Assembly: GCA_017523785.1 (NCBI GenBank)
Contig: JAFWVX010000040.1
Coordinates: 1 to 37,343 of the forward strand
From: Lachnospiraceae bacterium
GTDB taxonomy: Bacteria; Bacillota; Clostridia; Lachnospirales; Lachnospiraceae
Length of the DNA stretch: 37,343 nucleotides
Direction: 5' to 3'
This document shows positions 29,301 through 31,110 of this stretch, piece after piece (within the stretch, counting starts at the first letter, position 1; the number at the start of each line of letters is the position of its first letter). The translations under genes and the position numbers were made by a program. The notes beneath the pieces were generated by a model. That model was given only the letters and a program-made list of their open reading frames with translations. It was not told where the DNA came from and made no database searches.

Positions 29301-30845
29301 TGTCACTGCACCCCATGATGAATACGCATTGAAAGATGCTCCTCCTAATTCAAGTGTTAAATTGTACTCAGTAGCACTGAAAAATACATTGTTTGCATCT
29401 ATTGTTATGACAGGTCTAACTCCAGGCATATAACTATACATAGCACGTGATAAGACACTAGGAGTATATCCCACTTCTACATAATATGCATTAGCTCTAT
29501 TAGACTCATCTATTGTTCTTAGCCAATAGTCTTCTGTGTAATGCGATACTCCTGCTTTATAAATTGTATACTGTGTGGTTGATGATTTCTTTTGCTCATC
29601 TGTCAAAGCATTAAATTCTGAAGTACTTAAAAGGAAAACCTTGTCTGTTGTATTACCTCCCGTTGCTCCACCATTCACTACACTCGTATTAATAATGGCA
29701 GCTTTTTCTGTAGCATTAAAAGCTTTATCATAAAATGTTGAATTTAGCCATTCTCTCATTTGTGAATTTGACCAATATGGATTGGTTCTTGTCGAATCAT
29801 AGTTTCTATTATCAATAGTCTTTGTTGATAATAGCCTATAATATCTTCCACCTGTCACAGATATTACGTGCCACTCTATAGGTTCAACTATATTTTCATT
29901 TGAAGTTGTCTGAGGATAGGAACCAAAAATTACCTTTGATCCTACAATAGGTGTATCACCAAAAAGATCTGTAACAATAGAAATAGATGCGACCTCCAAG
30001 TCAAGAAGCAGTTCTGATGCACTTGCAACTTCAGCATCACTTTCTGTCGCAATTTCGACTTCACTTGTTGTTGCAACTTTTTCTTCTTCAACTATCTCAC
30101 TCTGTGTGCTCTCGTACGGGCGAGTTTCACGAGCCCCACTCTCAGTTGCTATTTCGCTTTCACTCAACTCGTTGCTCTGAGTTTCGCTTTCACTTGCTGT
30201 TGCGATATCCCTATCATCATCTGCCTCTTCAATCTCACTTTTTGTTGCAAGCTCGACTTCTTCGTCTTCACTATGTGCAAACTCATCTTCATCGCTTGCT
30301 CTTGCATCTGAAGGGCTCGCCTCTACACCATCTTCACTCACCTCTTCACTTTCTTCATCAGAGCTTGCAGTAGTCTCCACTTCTGTCTCGTCTTCTTCAG
30401 GCTCTATATCATAATTATCAATTTGGGTTTCTTCTTCGTCATCGAATGTTGTTGAAGGGCTCGCAGGGCTCGCCCCTACAGTTTCTTCACTTTCTTCTTC
30501 AGGGCTCACTTCTTCTTCTGGTTCTTCTTCGTGGGACGACAAAATGTCGTCCCCTACAGTTTCTTCTGGTTCTTCATCAGGGCTCGCAGTGCTCGCCCCT
30601 ACACCATCCTCGTTTGCCCCTACACCATCCTCACTTTCTTCACTGTCATTCATTAGGTAAGTTGTTTTTGAGTAAGAAAACTGCTCGTAATATCTATAAG
30701 TGATATCGCTGTTATCTGGTGCTTCCTCAGTTGCCTTATCAACATAATGAGAAATTGACACAGCAAAAGCACTCATGCCTGAGTTTGAAACTGTCATGGC
30801 AATGAGAAGAATAACTGCTATTAATTTTTTATAACGTGTAAACAT
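5325..30845 (-). CDS. Giant modular secreted adhesin-like protein (8,506 residues)
   Basis: Order of parts: signal peptide (residues 1-29); acidic Glu/Ser stalk with ATxS repeats and palindromic-element inserts (about 65-290); DUF6273-like domain (295-484); InlB-like repeat (about 490-570); seven BspA-like units (678-859); eleven His/Cys-capped beta-helix/InlB modules (914-7153) with a second DUF6273-like domain at about 4270-4445; about 15 InlB-like repeats (7153-8448); 12 Gly (8450-8461); and the start of a wall-binding unit before TAG at 5325. No catalytic domain is visible, so adhesion or a structural surface role is inferred from repeat types only. The rest of the wall-binding domain is out of frame downstream. 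The ATG at 30845 is the only start before the signal peptide; AAAGGA lies 16 bases upstream, rather far, and a 15-codon leader frame precedes it. At roughly 0.9 MDa the protein is among the largest bacterial proteins. Confidence 0.93.
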   Translation of the reverse strand: MFTRYKKLIAVILLIAMTVSNSGMSAFAVSISHYVDKATEEAPDNSDITYRYYEQFSYSKTTYLMNDSEESEDGVGANEDGVGASTASPDEEPEETVGDDILSSHEEEPEEEVSPEEESEETVGASPASPSTTFDDEEETQIDNYDIEPEEDETEVETTASSDEESEEVSEDGVEASPSDARASDEDEFAHSEDEEVELATKSEIEEADDDRDIATASESETQSNELSESEIATESGARETRPYESTQSEIVEEEKVATTSEVEIATESDAEVASASELLLDLEVASISIVTDLFGDTPIVGSKVIFGSYPQTTSNENIVEPIEWHVISVTGGRYYRLLSTKTIDNRNYDSTRTNPYWSNSQMREWLNSTFYDKAFNATEKAAIINTSVVNGGATGGNTTDKVFLLSTSEFNALTDEQKKSSTTQYTIYKAGVSHYTEDYWLRTIDESNRANAYYVEVGYTPSVLSRAMYSYMPGVRPVITIDANNVFFSATEYNLTLELGGASFNAYSSWGAVTKYRSGYEMDLPRLVEMTNIPEGCALGGWEDSSGNVYRKIPTTMTGNLTLTAKWIEEGIRPAWWGVESDGVTPVTRGPNGYRPVNITNIELRNSNDDIVTTYDDYWEEGGYDFYLVGKKVIIRNREGSRIKTIATASRLFSRIGTSGYSTFENVIAIHNLRYLDTSKATTFNSMFAYCSKLETIDLTSFQTSNVTDMAAMFLNCRELKSIDLNGFDTSKVTTMNRLFSNCYALKNLYLNLIDTRNVTDMTSMFYNCASLLQLDVSNLNTSKVTTMLSMFAGCFQVPKLDVSNFDTSNVTDMSGMFQQIDKVKVLDLRNFDTRKVTRMDQMISYNSNLETILVGENFSTAAVTSSWYMFSDDDKLVGGKRTAYADARVEDATYARVDKGPTSSSPGYFTRHVHKDCGLEDNNTCRHQLLQDIHENIEWDYVTNGISAEDFKTLLETAGDKHLFLLSDIGTEGSSDDIAITIRGNVNLCLNGYSLHNVRFAENTTNYKLTITNCYTETSTITQSNSSLNIFTKNHANILGVNNNIRIKAHGIYYVGNNTNANKTVNFFDTTLTPYNDTQVSRYNIYTNTNNQSQQTTINFENTTITGFKSYGVISNAMKVTLKDSTISTTSSTQYLINAASYGGVTLKGNNNISNNTNSGSNSLLLSTSYFNVEDGTTTISNNTLTNQSNVSVLRLTSSFNIAAGAKLSLKNNKQKKIDYSKKVVFIDNNNSSILGDLEICDNKFVSESRLAPTVIPSALSISAGKSITVGSGVITIKDNKVYSDDDGTIENTEQPIIQAYALTTDNSTPFFVQQHGTKFNKNSVIGSIGFSQTNGYGIVMKDWRTNAEDKKSYIENIIADKKRISNVDIGIKDQDLIINRFKTVKFYTYYNGEKVQVATESVFLNYHLLKEDIDDPEDPAPVKRVFLGWALNTDENPDDIIDIENYIITEDTELYAVFENHYHKICGVASGSVCTHTLVTDTHDSVEWVPVEKDMTPEDFKVLLESPGIKYLYLLSNIGIEGSRNHQAIVITDDIYICLNGFSMHNIRFDPNDTTKKVNITNCKNTNSFMTLSEMRFDLFNKNNANIFGINKNITMKADGIFVINDDFNAQKTLNFYDASFEPYDTSVVYKMNISNYDDEAVQATLNIEDCEFSGFNSGGLISGAIKLTMKNTKIQNITCDYEVISIGEYGSLTLYGDNEFKNCTQTGYGNLFHINSDFNIENGTATFENNNGTGDSINFLEVTSLNINTGAKLIINNNKIKQANYDQRMLLLNSSAKILGDLTITNNKFTESSGTSTYKMMALTAAANSMIVGTGSIVIKNNDVYTDEEGTVRNTEQHVYPLYSTITDNSTALFEMEPGCKFSKDTYIEGIAFSQADGFGYILKNWDTLAEDVESFKHNIFADRYDNELLLAAIKDGDLIINIFNTVDFVVMDGDREIVVATQSVLRNYYIKKASTPSDVTGLGRLFMGWSLDKYGGEDSIIDIYSLLINEDKKLYAVFRSHVHKLCGISTASTCTHDGNTHTTSVNWMALLKEVKDEDINDYLNGTKGGLGQYICLQKNITLTSEQITLTRDINICLNGYSITGSFKESEHKVLITNCQDTVSKIGNTDMEVFNNVNFDIYGIDKSGVKNINIVGGRYIHIDTTSSKQVYIYNATFVKKKTTAANDYDAIYVGNAEGRKEITFDNVNVESTSVTDSQYTNTNFMASEGSKENTKISFKNVNISGYTSYKVQLIYSVSATINFYGTNIITNNTGNDVIIDNRILGAFDSDINIVDGELFINNNKITSGNVLYINENTKLVINENAELEISNNRIRKHNYQGVINSIGKIEAFGKLRIQNNKIVEAVGESFDIAAGILRSERSSIKIGNNPIIINNNNVYEDEEGTIINPEQTVFAIWSMATNFNTPIFVQQEGTKFSKDSIIDGIGFEGDRAFGYIIKNWNESTAEDYEGYNNNFKINTFRNEGKNLSINKYKGGIVIACFYNIEFMYDETTYVPTISTQSVFVNEYIEKVASPSHPSGKSKYFLGWATKSDATKDEVIDIYVRPVNADIKLYTVYEEHKHKICGLDIGSACNHTGIDDHSENIDFDVITNEYISKNGFPKSGNYYLREDITLRAFVQVNDTLNLCLNGFELKEVRFSSDNNSTINITNCDDDATSIKALTNPEASTTQETYALFNTMNVNVIAAKGTIDINADHIINTEYVSVKQDQTFYNVNFKNVTSNITRGAVFKVSYTANLNSILRIVESNISDYNILGNSLFDTQNVITEFENTTITDNTTNNSLFNNAGTIEFLYTTIEGNNVAKDFIRSANANSVINILDGNEFKENIVGGHFIYALNGITFDGSSTINRNTFNNNNEAKPFIWANASEPIEFLNGNIIISENVDGATSNSPYSFVYTENDLRIVNSAKAIIRNNRLKNSTGNYSIIYNANNSNLITLDNSGSLEIFDNEVQQNAPNDNIKAAILVSKNKKINISSGSIIINGNTITGTESGNTHMFGIYSEETNNTTAIFNQTSNKFNKNSFINSIGFAERDGFGRIIDNWTELTAEDVESYKDIFIGDSYGKTGRKLVAVYDEEYKFVALSERYIVNFLYNDGSDIGIASQSIIRGKVIAAVATPSDPTGREREFMGWATKSDATLDEIIETMTYEIYEDTNFYTVFQLFEEHKHKICGLYTEGSCMHNGVLAHSGFVEYEALTSVYIRRHGFPTSGNFFLFEDLTITTEVTVSDTLNLCLNGKTLNFVKFTSSDRKEVNIGNCQVANASIRAAADEILFDGVVPKLLSVGGPIDIYADSVIAFENATSVDRIESLNIAFRPVSSSVTRNVVFGTSYSAENGSRVFIASSSISNYNLTSGSLILNHNNTWFAQKLYIYNNDISAHMLNNEGSFTMTEVIASANTIHLSAIQNNVTGASVTYRSGTVFANNKFYRQFLYNSREIRYDGDLSFINNEYNIGSDAYAFMHSNYTSATTFINGTVLFDGNKDMTTNNRASSGFLYFEAGVNVYNSTKIIIRNNKFVKTTGSQSIFTIQSGGSFLTLTGTAQIRIEDNEYRQDINTDSLVTAFYVRAGQQITMANSSFYIKNNRITGSYSDRNHMYGLYSGALNESTPIFVQSSGNFSDENYIDSVAFGTESGFGVITENYVGTEDPVELAKRIVADPYKRHSLKTIIDGNRLIIGDAFNAEFKYEDDTYIPTIPTQSVIAGEFIERVATPSDPKGKGRKFLGWATKSDANPKDLIEITTYVLTEDTVFYAIFETHMHTICGVSTTSCTHTLLPEKHDIVAWNEIVENATIDEFKSAMEVNKEKNLCLTSDIGDEAGSEYVTITLTADTYLCLNGHSIHNVRFNQSNYKLVITNCKPVVSHITRNTDDGVLFISNDVDIYGRDNNINVKGFNVYNNTQNTEKAFNAYSVSFTQFDNSIEANQVFTTPTDNASQLVSMKFEDVEIYNFNATALFGRALELTLKNSRINGNKAERSLFDITSNGKDIVFEANNDIYDNESIGGSRALIDTAKNIIIEKSATLNVYNNKIERTYQDQKFLEFKNGDKILGNLVVSENKFVSAVGASNNISAAAYVLSGATVTVGTGSIVIKDNDVYTDADGTIKNTVQKVYQLYSANDDDTTPIFTQSAGTKFATSSYIAGIGFAHTEGFGHIIDNWTAETTDNVDAYNDIFVAETFRKEANKLETILINNNVIINAVFKVAFMYDDDAYVPGLSTQSILKNKHITAVASPSDPTGAGRIFIGWATKSNANKEDIIDFASFAVTKDIKLYATFVKLPLNPGEDIFFGIYPQSSDDEYVYDPLRWKVVDVVGYRALLVAEKIIGNEQYNSVDEATTWETSSIRTWLNNTFYNYPNSFTDDEKDVIENRSGDKFFLLSIEEARDMFENDEARKAEKTRRVSLAENRYYLRSVGSGDNRAAAVNADGSINAVGGIVTDTSYGTRPAFYADITSKLLNATYSNITWDLTGRNLIDDSNWLDMTTYREGFVTKLPTADNFTDGSNFKGWQINDSDEFYKEIPETITGDITLKAFFGFKVEFMYDESTYIPTIATQNVLVNEYAKAVATPSDPKGKGRNFIGWATKSDATEDDVIKIDEYQITDDTIFFAVFSSHNHKICGIGTMSCTHTIVDGTHAVVEWYPIGKKITVAEFKSKLETDDIKYLYLESDIGIEGSSNYESIAIGGDTYICLNGHSIHNVRFNTTTYNLTITNCQETISSITRNTDDATIFNSNNVDIFGVNKNIAIKGYNIYTNSVTETKAFNAYDVTFTQYNTNVDANQVFATSVDNASQLTSMKFEKVNLSGFSGNALFSRALGITLKNVNIYDSKFERTIFDIGANGQDITLDGSVDIYGNESIGGSRALIDTAKNIIIEKSATLSVYNNKIERTYQDQKFLEFKNGDKILGSLNVTENKFVSAVGASNNISAAAYVLSDATVTVGSGSIVIKDNDVYTDADGTIKNTSQKVYQLYGATYDATTPLLVQESGTKFATSSYIDGIGFANIEGLGHIIDNWTADTTYNVNSYKDIFKLEPFRRENRNLKVLLYRDNVIIYTTYDVEFMYDETTYTGIATQSILKNNYIESVASPSDPLGKGRIFVGWATKSNATEDDAIVITNYQITENIKFYAVFSSHSHKICGVASGSVCTHTLVTDEHRVVDWAPVPVNISVGDFATLLQSSGDKYLYLRSNIGTEGGDHASVVITANVNICLNGFSIHNVRFDANDTDFKVTITNCQATSDAAITQSDNSHDVFNKNFVNVYGISKNITIKSNGIYYTNGTSNAQKTLNFYNVKFTQYTSSAITRYNIYTSDNSTARRTTVTLESCEFSGFNSQSIMKNAIMLTMKDTNIKNNRSTQQLLSLTSYGSLKLKGNNEISNNTNTGTAGLISMESALSVEDGVTNIHSNYITADAQTFFTQSGAFTIAKGAKFTFSRNRMAKRAGSQQFILFGTNDTKLLGDFEVSGNKIVSASGTSTYITRAVDMQSYNATVGSGSIIIKGNDVYTDASGNNKNRQQHVYGLYSAITNNSSPLLTQETGTKFATSSMIDSVMFSQTNGFGVIMRDWTTNTEDVDSYLTSIVADRTRRSTLKTVLNGANLVINDGYYVEFMFDERTYAGIATQAIIVNGNPHPVSTPADLSGENRTFLGWSETPLDKENLVDLASYRVTRDIKLYAIFNYHIHTICGVASESCTHRLVDEVHSAVKFKEIEKGTTVNEFKVIIEDANEKYLFLDTDIGIEGSSDYQTITLTADTYLCLNGHSIHNVRFNATNYNLTITNCQRTVSSITRNTDDATIFNSNNVDIFGVNKNIAIKGYNIYTNSVTETKTFNAYDVTFTQYNTNVDANQVFATSADNVSQLTSMTFEKVDISGFNGNVLFNRALGIRIKDVNISNNKFERTIFDIGANGQDIILDGNVDIYANETLGGNRALINTTKNILVERTATLSVINNKIERTYQDQKFLEFKNGDKMLGKLVVTNNKYISATGSSNNISSAVYVINGSSVTVGTGSIVIKDNDVYTDATGTIKNTVQKVHQLYSATDDGNSPIFIQESGSKFNSSSFIGGIGFAHVEGYGHIINNWTTETAEDVEAYKNIFITETFRKERNDLRTLLYENNVIINAVYDVEFMFDKDTRVQEIATQSVLKYKYVTTVASPSDPTGAGRTFLGWATKSDADRKDVINIYQYPIKSNTKFYTVYDSHIHTICGVASGSCTHSLDTNVHRAVMWSGVEEGIGTSEFKTLLEEPREKYIYLNSNIGVEGSSDYRSVVLTADTYICLNGFSIHNIRFNQTAYKLVITNCQNTISNLTRDTDDGNMFTANNVDLYGVNKNLLVKGYSIYNNSTNANRSFNAYDVRFIQYDSSIQGNQVFSTSADSAAQFTSMKLEKVDISGFNGMVVFNRALGLSVKDITISNNKMERTIFDISTNGSDIIFAGNNNIDNNEIAETGKAIVGTSKNIIVEKAATLSVTHNNIKRDTQAQKFLELKNGDKILGSLIVKNNKFVSATGTNENIASAIYMAQGQTVVVGSGSIVISDNDVYTDENGNTKNNQQHVYQLYSATNDNSTAIFTQENNTKFKASSYIAGISFNHADGYGHIIDNWTYATAENKNKFDSIFKADSYRIESKRPMVALEENNVIITSSYYVEFFLSEGVYASDVATQSVVRNGKVKPATPSLIVGAEKFLGWATSVDETQYWDYENDRVTADTKLYAKFLMGETHLHKVCGISSTSTCLTHTESDFGDHTSNIFYEPVTKSDMVDKISSIAAESEVSIYLVEDVISDTPVVVYLGNATNGTRANPAEAVINICLNGHILKGYTFVTRNKNININITNCQDKLSTITNISSDAFAKGGTYTYTQVTNTYTSSSRVDLRLFGNKDKNLKLVSDKIVGWSPATTTRYSTFASDNVVFTEYSNANNKLLLDKLNTDPYIYNSVFDKFTNVDNIMTRNSGNATYKLKDSVFSNISATNTLFENTTLDISGEVVIGTVSAARNILSANINVNRAATLSIINNKLARNTLGNAFINMTNETSMNILGSLVVKDNKVVGCTATNNSGIIAAINMNNKTMVVGDAPIVVKNNTSDGNASTYANHHMYGIYSALQDDNTAIMAQTANTKHSKNTYVDSIAFARANGFGHIINNWTRETAEDINSYKTSFIADKFIHDDLITSVYKNNLVIGNYTEYKVYFISTISEVQKNLATQSIVNRGTASEPDVIKVSGYEFKGWYKDSAYTEKFDFENTLITEDTAVYVKYEKAGPEIFKVVFVSTVSDAAIEAAIATQNIVYRGTASEPRVSYEGYDFIGWFTDTTYTTRFDFINTLITQDTTIYAKWISNKYIVNLNARGGVYGSGRETKTEAVDLDDYVAFEEPTRDGYTFLYYEYNNAKVHNRWDYGAIAGATLYAKWAPNTYTISFAANGGQGLMPTQKATYGETIKLNNNTFTKEGYTFAGWKLGNNSYSDRADVSNLTTINRGIVTLTAEWNALTYNINYRGNGATSGGMASELNVAYGADHTLIANSYGKTQYTFNGWALSATSQAVYANAAVISAKEGYRRTIDLYADWILTSSIKGTIVYNGGGGLVDGVSNYTRHFANGDTIPVPTLYREGYEFTGWTRDGSAYTLPETCDFDGTITLTANWRKIKYKVAYYANNGSEAKFESPEYEYDTEVTIANIDPSYTKENYHFAYWSYDANDETKAFDAGNTTSKLSSIDGDKVELYAVWKGNEYTITFDGSSPTAGDMPSKTYVYGDNKSIPVNTFTKAGYKFSGWSLTEGADRVDFYNFEIADNIYNRVRTSDIRIYAVWVLAEEAVDLIFDANGGNINGRTRIKASLVRNTQITFPIADYMGYTVNGWLNEDKITPFTNATVDFTDSKLIFANWAIGSYTVEFIGSHADNPGVMTSVTKQFNEEFELSQNTYERLGYRFIGWDVNADGEKVVFVDKQLVSKLAKANATIKLYSVWEEETYVINYIDAGRVVASTSILFTHAMRLRPNAIPVGVKDKGYEYTYSGGTKRFTSGQFVTLKDFEVTAATRAFNLVSKIESAIYNIIFDANGGTWEDGTTEVKRATISYGQKIVWPATPSRGTRAFLGYRVDGETFTGDTYIYYADKAFVADWESATYRVVFHPNVPVSPGGYTNELQGDMQDQPFRENERKKLAKNYFVVRGYDFVGWATTSYVPKDAEAMKASKSELIIGDLSYRSFGGDDPTTLHLYAMWERRIIKLKLLQHENYTPTQVDPYAGIIDLRYDQKLSELSYFDGKTRNGYTFSGKFIRSKIVDAIDRKNYAGTDYWTMDTTNRELREVTLYPLWLNNEYTVTLNIGNGSMPDGYNNLTFTAFYDAPYNTRGASGEPKYAKGNIVSPYASPSNVRMFNYWSSDAAGSNAVDLNALYLDTSINTLYAQYKVRRTFRVSFDASGGTGTMADQTFVEGIAQALSPVAFEKKRFDFKYWKADNGRDTYGNRQVITVSANMVLSAVWEKQSSGGGGGGGGGGGGTLPANMVKSGTVDSVINAEVNESDGSWVYYPEADDWGYKISAKQR
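5463..5498 (-). repeat. Run of 12 glycine codons in the giant gene
   Basis: Twelve Gly codons (mixed GGC, GGT and GGA) follow QSS and precede TLPANMV. This GC-rich block stands out in an AT-rich gene and separates the InlB-like repeats from the wall-binding region. It is a flexible linker and a likely site of copy-number change. Confidence 0.9.
5500..9385 (-). repeat. C-terminal array of about 15 InlB-like beta repeats in the giant gene
   Basis: Units of about 65-100 residues recur with the family pattern: a strand such as YTISFAANGG, a central GYTFAGW-type core and a closing LYAxW. Closings seen in order include TIYAKWIS, TLYAKWAP, TLTAEWNA, DLYADWIL, TLTANWRK, ELYAVWKG, RIYAVWVL, KLYSVWEE, HLYAMWER, TLYPLWLN and VLSAVWEK. 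Units are clearly diverged, unlike the modules upstream. Such repeats usually serve as stalks or spacers in surface proteins. Confidence 0.85.
9385..28106 (-). repeat. Eleven tandem His/Cys-capped beta-helix + InlB modules of the giant gene
   Basis: Each module opens with HxH[KT]xCG...CxH; the first His codons end at 28106, 26456, 24830, 23159, 21347, 19583, 17033, 15485, 13856, 12305 and 10757. Next come a strand-rich part with [IL]CLNG and ITNC, an Asn-rich body of many INNN-type turns typical of parallel beta-helices, a conserved GSIVIKDNDVYTD stretch and HIIDNW. Each ends with an InlB-like repeat (VEFMYD...ATQS...ASPSDPTGxGRxFxGWATKSDA...LYAVF). Spacing is about 515-605 residues; module 11 is about 457 and module 6 is longer because a DUF6273-like domain follows it. 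By body type, modules 1, 2 and 8 group together, as do 4 and 5, and 6, 7, 9 and 10; 3 and 11 stand apart. Confidence 0.9.
17515..18035 (-). other. Second DUF6273-like domain, inserted between modules 6 and 7
   Basis: It begins GEDIFFGIYPQ, continues with LRWKVVDVVGYRALLVAEKI, WETSSIRTWLNNTFYN, FTDDEKDVI and KFFLLSIEEA, and ends near GTRPAFYADIT. This is the order of motifs known for DUF6273 (FGxYPQ, xW, RxWLNxxF, FLLSxxE, GxRPxx). An InlB-like repeat of its own follows before module 7. Confidence 0.75.
28269..28814 (-). repeat. Seven BspA-like (DUF285-type) 26-residue repeats in the giant gene
   Basis: Seven exact 26-residue (78-base) units with the pattern DTSxVTxMxxMFxxCxxLxxLDLxxF. Units alternate between a NVTDM and a K[VA]TT[MF]-type core. 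BspA-like repeats form short leucine-rich solenoids in surface proteins of oral and gut bacteria and mycoplasmas, where binding to host proteins has been reported for some. Confidence 0.88.
29395..29960 (-). other. First DUF6273-like domain of the giant protein
   Basis: Motifs in order: SKVIFGSYPQ, IEWHVISVTGGRYYRLLSTK, YWSNSQMREWLNSTFYDKAF, KVFLLSTSEF, YWLRTIDES and MPGVRPVITID (residues about 295-484). The domain family is common in secreted Firmicutes proteins and has no assigned function that I know of. Confidence 0.78.
30114..30136 (+). repeat. Degenerate palindromic element in the giant gene
   Basis: GTACGGGCGAGT - TTC - ACGAGCCC. The loop-closing pair is T-A instead of C-G. It is translated on the minus strand as GARETRPYE. 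Confidence 0.7.
30313..30326 (-). repeat. Degenerate palindromic-element fragment in the giant gene
   Basis: GTAGAGGCGAGCCC on the minus strand differs from the head of a GAGC-type half copy by one base and is translated VEASP. Confidence 0.5.
30457..30479 (-). repeat. Palindromic element, GAGC type, in the giant gene
   Basis: GTAGGGGCGAGC - CCT - GCGAGCCC, translated VGASPASP within the Glu-rich stalk. Confidence 0.85.
30533..30557 (-). repeat. Palindromic element, ACGAC type, in the giant gene
   Basis: Perfect 8-bp stem GGGACGAC / GTCGTCCC, translated VGDDILSSH within the Glu-rich stalk. Confidence 0.85.
30580..30623 (-). repeat. Palindromic element, GAGC type plus a half copy, in the giant gene
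   Basis: A full copy at 30580-30602 (VGASTASP) is preceded in translation by a head-only copy at 30611-30623 (VGANE), the same full-plus-half arrangement as in nnrD. Confidence 0.85.
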
Positions 30846-31064
30846 TTTTTTATAGTTGGGTTCCTTTATTACTTTTTTTCAATATCAAAAACAACACTTT
30901 TGCCTGCCCTCCAAAAATGTACACTAAAACCACGAATAGATAAAATCCACTCGCTCTATATTATGTCTTAATTATACATAAAAAACACTATATTTTGTAG
31001 TTTTTAGCAAAAAATTAATAAATTCTTAATAATTTGCATATTCTTAAAAAAGCCATGAAAACAT
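30846..31064 (-). promoter_or_regulatory. Leader region of the giant gene with a 15-codon upstream reading frame
   Basis: On the minus strand a strong GGAGGG (30912-30907) stands nine bases before a GTG (30897-30895). The GTG opens a 15-codon frame (VLFLILKKSNKGTQL) ending at TAA 30852-30850, four bases before the giant ATG and in a different frame. The giant gene's own AAAGGA (30867-30862) lies inside this small frame. A TATAAT hexamer is at 30976-30971, but I see no matching -35. Whether the small frame is translated is an inference. Confidence 0.35.
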
Positions 31065-31092
31065 CAAAAAATGGCAGTTTTCTGCCATTTTT
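31065..31092. terminator. Terminator after gpmI
   Basis: Stem ATGGCAG / CTGCCAT with a TTTT loop, flanked by an A run and a T run so that it works on both strands. It lies 19 bases beyond the gpmI stop and would separate the five-gene cluster from the giant gene. Confidence 0.88.
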
Positions 31093-31110
31093 AAGGTTTT
31101 TAACAATTTT

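Noticed and set aside
30971-30976. TATAAT as a firm promoter for the giant gene
   Set aside because: No -35 hexamer lies at 16-18 bases and there is no TGn extension, so I mention it only within the leader region.
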